Assembly: GCA_023450835.1 (NCBI GenBank)
Contig: JAEXGM010000212.1
Location: 1 to 8,573 of the forward strand
Length of the DNA stretch: 8,573 nt
From: Bacillota bacterium
GTDB lineage: Bacteria > Bacillota > Clostridia > Lachnospirales > Lachnospiraceae
Direction: 5' to 3'
The notes under the pieces are model-generated. The model had not been told where the DNA came from. It was given only the letters and a program-made list of their open reading frames with translations, and ran no database searches. Below are positions 5,283 to 8,573 of the stretch, one piece after another; positions within the stretch are counted from its first letter, which is position 1, and each line of letters begins with the position of its first letter. The position numbers and the translations under genes were made by a program.

Positions 5283-6752
5283 ATGAATCAATTAAATAAA
5301 AAAATAACCAATGCGGTTGAGAGGCCTGTTAAGGTAGTACAGTTTGGCGAAGGGAATTTTTTAAGAGGTTTTGTTGACTATATGATTGATATAGCCAATG
5401 AAAAAACGGATTTTAATGGTAATGTTGTAATTTTAAAGGCTATTGAGTACGGTAATCTGGATTCCTTTAAAAAGCAGGATTGCCAGTATACCTTATCTCT
5501 TAGAGGGAAAGAGAACGGCAGGGCGGTGGTAGAAAACCGTATTATTACAGCAGTTGCCGATGCCGTAGGCATCTATGAAGAATACGAGAAATTCATGGAG
5601 CTGGCCAGGCTTGATTCGGTAAGATTTATTGTATCCAATACAACAGAAGCAGGTATTGCATATGATGCTTCGGATTCCTTTGAAGAAACACCCTCTAAAA
5701 CCTATCCGGGGAAGCTGACCAAATTTATGTATGAAAGATTCCGCTATTATACCGGAAATGTCAGTAAAGGGCTTATTCTTATTCCGTGTGAATTAATTGA
5801 GGATAATGGAGGGACGCTTAAGGAGTGCGTTTTGAAGTATGCTGCGCTTTGGAATTTGGGTGAGGAATTTGAAAGCTGGATACAGAATGCCTGTATCTTT
5901 TGCTCCACTTTGGTAGATCGCATTGTTACCGGCTATCCGTCAGAGGAAGCGAAAACCCTGGAGCAGGAATTCGGTTATGAAGACAAGCTTTTGGATACCG
6001 GAGAGATCTTTGCATTATGGGTTATTGAAAGTGAAAAGGACATTAGTAAGGAATTACCGTTACGGGAAGCGGGGCTGCCGGTTATCTTTACGGAGGACCA
6101 AAAACCCTACAGAGAGAGAAAGGTACGGATTTTAAATGGCGCACATACGTCCTTTGTACTGGCTTCTTATCTGGCAGGCAACAATCTGGTATTAGAATCC
6201 ATGGAAGATAAGACTATCCGAAGATTTATGGAAGATACAATCTATGAAGAAGTGATTCCGACACTCTCCTTACCGGAAGAGGACTGCCGGAAGTTTGCGA
6301 AAGATGTAATAGAGCGTTTTGAGAATCCCTTTGTAAAGCATCAATTGTTATCAATATCTTTAAATTCGGTCTCCAAATGGAAGTCCCGCTGTATGCCAAG
6401 CTTAATTAGATATGTGGATAAATTTCATAAAATCCCGGTTAATCTTACCTTCTCTATTGCTGCCCTGATGGCATTTTATTCTTCTAAGGAATATAGGGAT
6501 GGCACTTTGATTGGTAATCGGATGGGGGAAGAGTATAAGATCATGGACGATGAAAAGGTACTTGCCTTCTTTCAAAATCATGTGGAGTTACCCGTTGAGG
6601 AATTTGTAAGTGCATTTTTGGGAAGGACAGAATTTTTCGGCAGAGATTTGACACGGGTAGATGGTTTGGTTCAATTGGTTTCTGAGTACCTTCAGGCAAT
6701 CAGAGAAAAGGGAATGAGGAATGCTTTGGAAAATGTGCTGGTTAGGAGGTAA
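5283..6752 (+). CDS. uxaB: Tagaturonate reductase (altronate oxidoreductase)
   Basis: The 489-residue protein (E. coli UxaB is about 483) aligns end to end with UxaB of the long-chain mannitol dehydrogenase family. Visible motifs are the N-terminal nucleotide-binding FGEGNFLRGF (21-30), SNTTEAGI (118-125), IPCELIEDNG (167-176), CSTLVDRIVTGYP (207-219) and the family catalytic signature K-x4-N-x2-H as Lys280, Asn285, His288 in KVRILNGAH. The terminal KGMR segment is also present. The enzyme uses NADH to reduce D-tagaturonate to D-altronate in the cytoplasm. Its nearest look-alike, UxuB (fructuronate reductase), is less similar in these stretches. No uronate isomerase (uxaC) is in the window, so tagaturonate probably comes from the LgoD-like enzyme, not from galacturonate. 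The reading frame is intact. Confidence 0.93.
   Translation: MNQLNKKITNAVERPVKVVQFGEGNFLRGFVDYMIDIANEKTDFNGNVVILKAIEYGNLDSFKKQDCQYTLSLRGKENGRAVVENRIITAVADAVGIYEEYEKFMELARLDSVRFIVSNTTEAGIAYDASDSFEETPSKTYPGKLTKFMYERFRYYTGNVSKGLILIPCELIEDNGGTLKECVLKYAALWNLGEEFESWIQNACIFCSTLVDRIVTGYPSEEAKTLEQEFGYEDKLLDTGEIFALWVIESEKDISKELPLREAGLPVIFTEDQKPYRERKVRILNGAHTSFVLASYLAGNNLVLESMEDKTIRRFMEDTIYEEVIPTLSLPEEDCRKFAKDVIERFENPFVKHQLLSISLNSVSKWKSRCMPSLIRYVDKFHKIPVNLTFSIAALMAFYSSKEYRDGTLIGNRMGEEYKIMDDEKVLAFFQNHVELPVEEFVSAFLGRTEFFGRDLTRVDGLVQLVSEYLQAIREKGMRNALENVLVRR
6744..6749 (+). promoter_or_regulatory. uxaA ribosome binding site inside the end of uxaB
   Basis: AGGAGG (6744-6749) lies within the last codons of uxaB and 5 bases before the uxaA ATG. 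The genes are only 2 bases apart, so ribosomes finishing uxaB can restart on uxaA. This implies coupled, near-equal synthesis of the reductase and dehydratase. Confidence 0.85.
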
Positions 6753-6754
6753 AG

Positions 6755-8236
6755 ATGGAGCCGTTTATCCTGATAAATGAAAAAGATAATGTGGCAGTGG
6801 CGGTGCGGCTGCTTCAAAAAGGTGAAGTGCTTGCTATTAACGGCATTAAAATCATAACGGAAGAGGAGATTCCGGCAGGACATAAATTTGCAATAGGGAT
6901 AATTCAGAAGGCGGAGGCTGTAATAAAATATGGATATCCCATTGGTTATGCAACGGAAAATATAATGCCCGGTTCCTGGGTCCATATCCACAATCTAAAA
7001 ACAGGTTTAAGCGATTTACTGGACTACGCTTATCAGCCGATTGCGGTAGAGGAGGTCCAAAGTGAGGAAGCATATTTTGACGGCTACTTAAGGGATAATG
7101 GCAAGGTCGGAGTACGCAATGAAATTTTTATTATTCCGACAGTAGGTTGTGTAAACGATATTGCAGCAGCAATTGAAAGAAAGGCCCAGGTATACCTGGG
7201 CGGCAGTATTGATAGTATCAGTGCCTTCCGACACCCCTATGGGTGTTCCCAGATGAGCGAGGATCAGGAAAATACCAGAAAAATACTGGCGGATATCATC
7301 AATCATCCAAATGCAGGCGGTGTTTTAGTATTAGGTCTTGGCTGCGAGAATAGTGGTATCGATATCTTGAAAACCTATATAGGTGAGCAGGATAAGAAAA
7401 GAGTCAAATACCTGGTATGCCAGGAGGTTGAAGATGAGATGGAGGAAGCCCTTCAATTAATAAAAGAGCTGGCACAGTACGCAGGAACATTAAAACGTCA
7501 AAAGATCAGTGCAAAAGAATTAGTAATCGGTATGAAGTGCGGTGGTTCGGACGGATTCTCCGGTATAACAGCGAATCCGGTGGTAGGAGCATTCTCAGAT
7601 TTGCTGATAGCAAGCGGGGGAACAACGATTTTGACGGAAGTACCGGAAATGTTCGGAGCGGAGACTATCTTAATGAATCGTTGTGCGGATAAAATATTAT
7701 TTGAACAAACAGTGGACCTGATTAATAACTTTAAAGATTATTACAAAGCCCATGGACAATCCATCTATGAAAATCCATCTCCGGGCAATAAGGCAGGAGG
7801 AATCTCAACCTTAGAGGACAAGTCTCTTGGCTGTACACAAAAATCAGGAAACGCAGCCGTTAAAGGAGTATTTGAGTATGGAGAAGCAGTGAAAAATAAG
7901 GGACTGAATTTGTTAAGCGCGCCGGGCAATGATCTGGTAGCCGCTACTGCCCTTGCTGCCTCCGGAGCACAGATTATTTTATTCACCACCGGCCGTGGAA
8001 CTCCCTTTGCGTCACCGGTTCCAACCGTGAAAATATCAAGTAATACAGGCCTTTATCAAAGAAAGAAAAATTGGATTGATTTTAACGCGGGCCAATTGCT
8101 GGAGGGAACTTCTTTAAAACAACTGTCTCAGGAGCTGTTTTCCTATGTTTTGGAGGTGGCTTCCGGTAAAAGTGTGAAATCAGAAGAAAACGGCTTTCAT
8201 GATATGGCAATTTTTAAGCAAGGAGTAACTCTGTAG
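6755..8236 (+). CDS. uxaA: Altronate dehydratase, full-length UxaA (SAF domain plus catalytic domain)
   Basis: The 493-residue protein matches E. coli UxaA over its length. Residues 1 to about 95 form the SAF domain (DNVAVAV, GHKFAIG, VIKYGYPIGYA). The catalytic part carries GVRNEIFIIPTVGCVN (119-134), HPYGCSQ (160-166), GLGCEN (194-199), KCGGSDGFSGITANP (261-275), ENPSPGNKAGG (339-349) and LGCTQK (358-363). The conserved cysteines here are the usual iron-binding candidates. It ends in the family's typical AIFKQGVTL. The enzyme dehydrates D-altronate to 2-keto-3-deoxy-D-gluconate. SAF and catalytic domains are fused, unlike some relatives that split them over two genes. As the last gene before the terminator it closes the operon. 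KDG must then be phosphorylated and cleaved by enzymes encoded elsewhere. Confidence 0.95.
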   Translation: MEPFILINEKDNVAVAVRLLQKGEVLAINGIKIITEEEIPAGHKFAIGIIQKAEAVIKYGYPIGYATENIMPGSWVHIHNLKTGLSDLLDYAYQPIAVEEVQSEEAYFDGYLRDNGKVGVRNEIFIIPTVGCVNDIAAAIERKAQVYLGGSIDSISAFRHPYGCSQMSEDQENTRKILADIINHPNAGGVLVLGLGCENSGIDILKTYIGEQDKKRVKYLVCQEVEDEMEEALQLIKELAQYAGTLKRQKISAKELVIGMKCGGSDGFSGITANPVVGAFSDLLIASGGTTILTEVPEMFGAETILMNRCADKILFEQTVDLINNFKDYYKAHGQSIYENPSPGNKAGGISTLEDKSLGCTQKSGNAAVKGVFEYGEAVKNKGLNLLSAPGNDLVAATALAASGAQIILFTTGRGTPFASPVPTVKISSNTGLYQRKKNWIDFNAGQLLEGTSLKQLSQELFSYVLEVASGKSVKSEENGFHDMAIFKQGVTL

Positions 8237-8306
8237 TTATTGGCTAAAACCAGCGGCTTGAATAAGCAGGCACTGAAATAACTAAAATAGAATAGAATAA
8301 TTTTTG

Positions 8307-8347
8307 AAGGAGTCGTTTACTGCTAAAAGGCAGACGGCTCCTTTTTT
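8307..8347 (+). terminator. Rho-independent terminator of the operon
   Basis: AAGGAG-T-CGT (8307-8315) and CTGC (8320-8323, after a 3-nt bulge) pair with GCAG-ACG-G-CTCC (8330-8341) plus the first two T bases. The loop is about six bases (TAAAAG), and six T residues follow at 8342-8347. It lies about 70 bases after uxaA and matches the end of a single transcription unit. Confidence 0.88.
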
Positions 8348-8573
8348 GGTGCGTGTGTGAACAGCGAAGGTAGACCATGCCTGTCGGTGCAAGTTAGACC
8401 ATGTTATGCCATGCTAATCGTATTAAGCTCATAAGACATGGAGCATAAGTTGTATTGCTGTAAGTGGTTACGGCGATATCTAAATATTGTACATATACAT
8501 AAAAAATATCTATACGGAAATAGGAGTATTCCGTCGTATTGTATAAAATCCGTATATTCAATGAGTAAATATG
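8348..8573. other. Unassigned region with repeats after the terminator
   Basis: I see no convincing gene here. The stretch opens with GTGCG (8349-8353) right after the terminator. It holds a 9-bp direct repeat TAGACCATG (8371-8379 and 8395-8403), a 10-bp stem TTATGCCATG (8404-8413) with 8437-8448 that has a 2-nt bulge, and a perfect inverted repeat TATACGGA/TCCGTATA (8511-8518 and 8549-8556). Within the last lies a smaller hairpin, ACGGAA/TTCCGT (8514-8519 and 8529-8534). An ATG at 8561 or 8571 has no good ribosome binding site. It may be a leader of a gene beyond the edge, an RNA, or the beginning of a mobile intron. Confidence 0.3.

Noticed and set aside
5283..8236. D-galacturonate catabolism as the main role of the operon
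   Set aside because: uxaC (uronate isomerase) is absent and four upstream genes would have no purpose in that route.
1..8573. CRISPR array, tRNA, rRNA or insertion sequence
   Set aside because: No regularly spaced repeats, cloverleaf, rRNA motif or transposase was seen on reading both strands.

Overview
The window looks like chromosomal DNA from a low-to-moderate-GC Gram-positive bacterium of the class Clostridia, plausibly Lachnospiraceae. This rests on strong purine-rich ribosome binding sites (AGGAGG type), sigma-A-like promoters with 17-bp spacers, AT-rich intergenic DNA and the style of the proteins. The taxonomy is an inference and was not searched.

Layout: positions 1-126 hold the last 41 codons of an AraC-family regulator that begins outside the window. 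Positions 127-510 are non-coding. They contain a block of nested inverted repeats (about 160-294), an 8-bp perfect inverted repeat (415-441) and the promoter and operator of the next gene. Positions 511-1437 encode a LacI-family repressor. From 1549 to 8236 six genes run in the same direction with short gaps: fucU-like mutarotase, a glucose-dehydrogenase-like MDR enzyme, an LgoD-like MDR enzyme, an amidohydrolase-fold putative lactonase, uxaB and uxaA. A rho-independent terminator follows at 8307-8347. The last 226 bases have no recognised gene.

How the genes fit together (inference from family assignments and order): the set can carry a sugar such as L-galactose to 2-keto-3-deoxy-D-gluconate (KDG) without phosphorylation. 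The steps would be anomer exchange (FucU), C1 oxidation to a lactone (first MDR), lactone hydrolysis to L-galactonate (amidohydrolase), C5 oxidation to D-tagaturonate (LgoD-like), reduction to D-altronate (UxaB) and dehydration to KDG (UxaA). The last three steps match the known E. coli L-galactonate route. The first three would extend it back to the free sugar. No transporter, KDG kinase or KDPG aldolase is in the window.

Regulation: near-identical CG-centred palindromes (TGAAACG[A/T]TTCA, each preceded by ATAAAA) lie just after the lacI promoter and over the -35 box of the operon promoter. This points to a dedicated, autoregulated LacI-type repressor released by a pathway sugar or intermediate.
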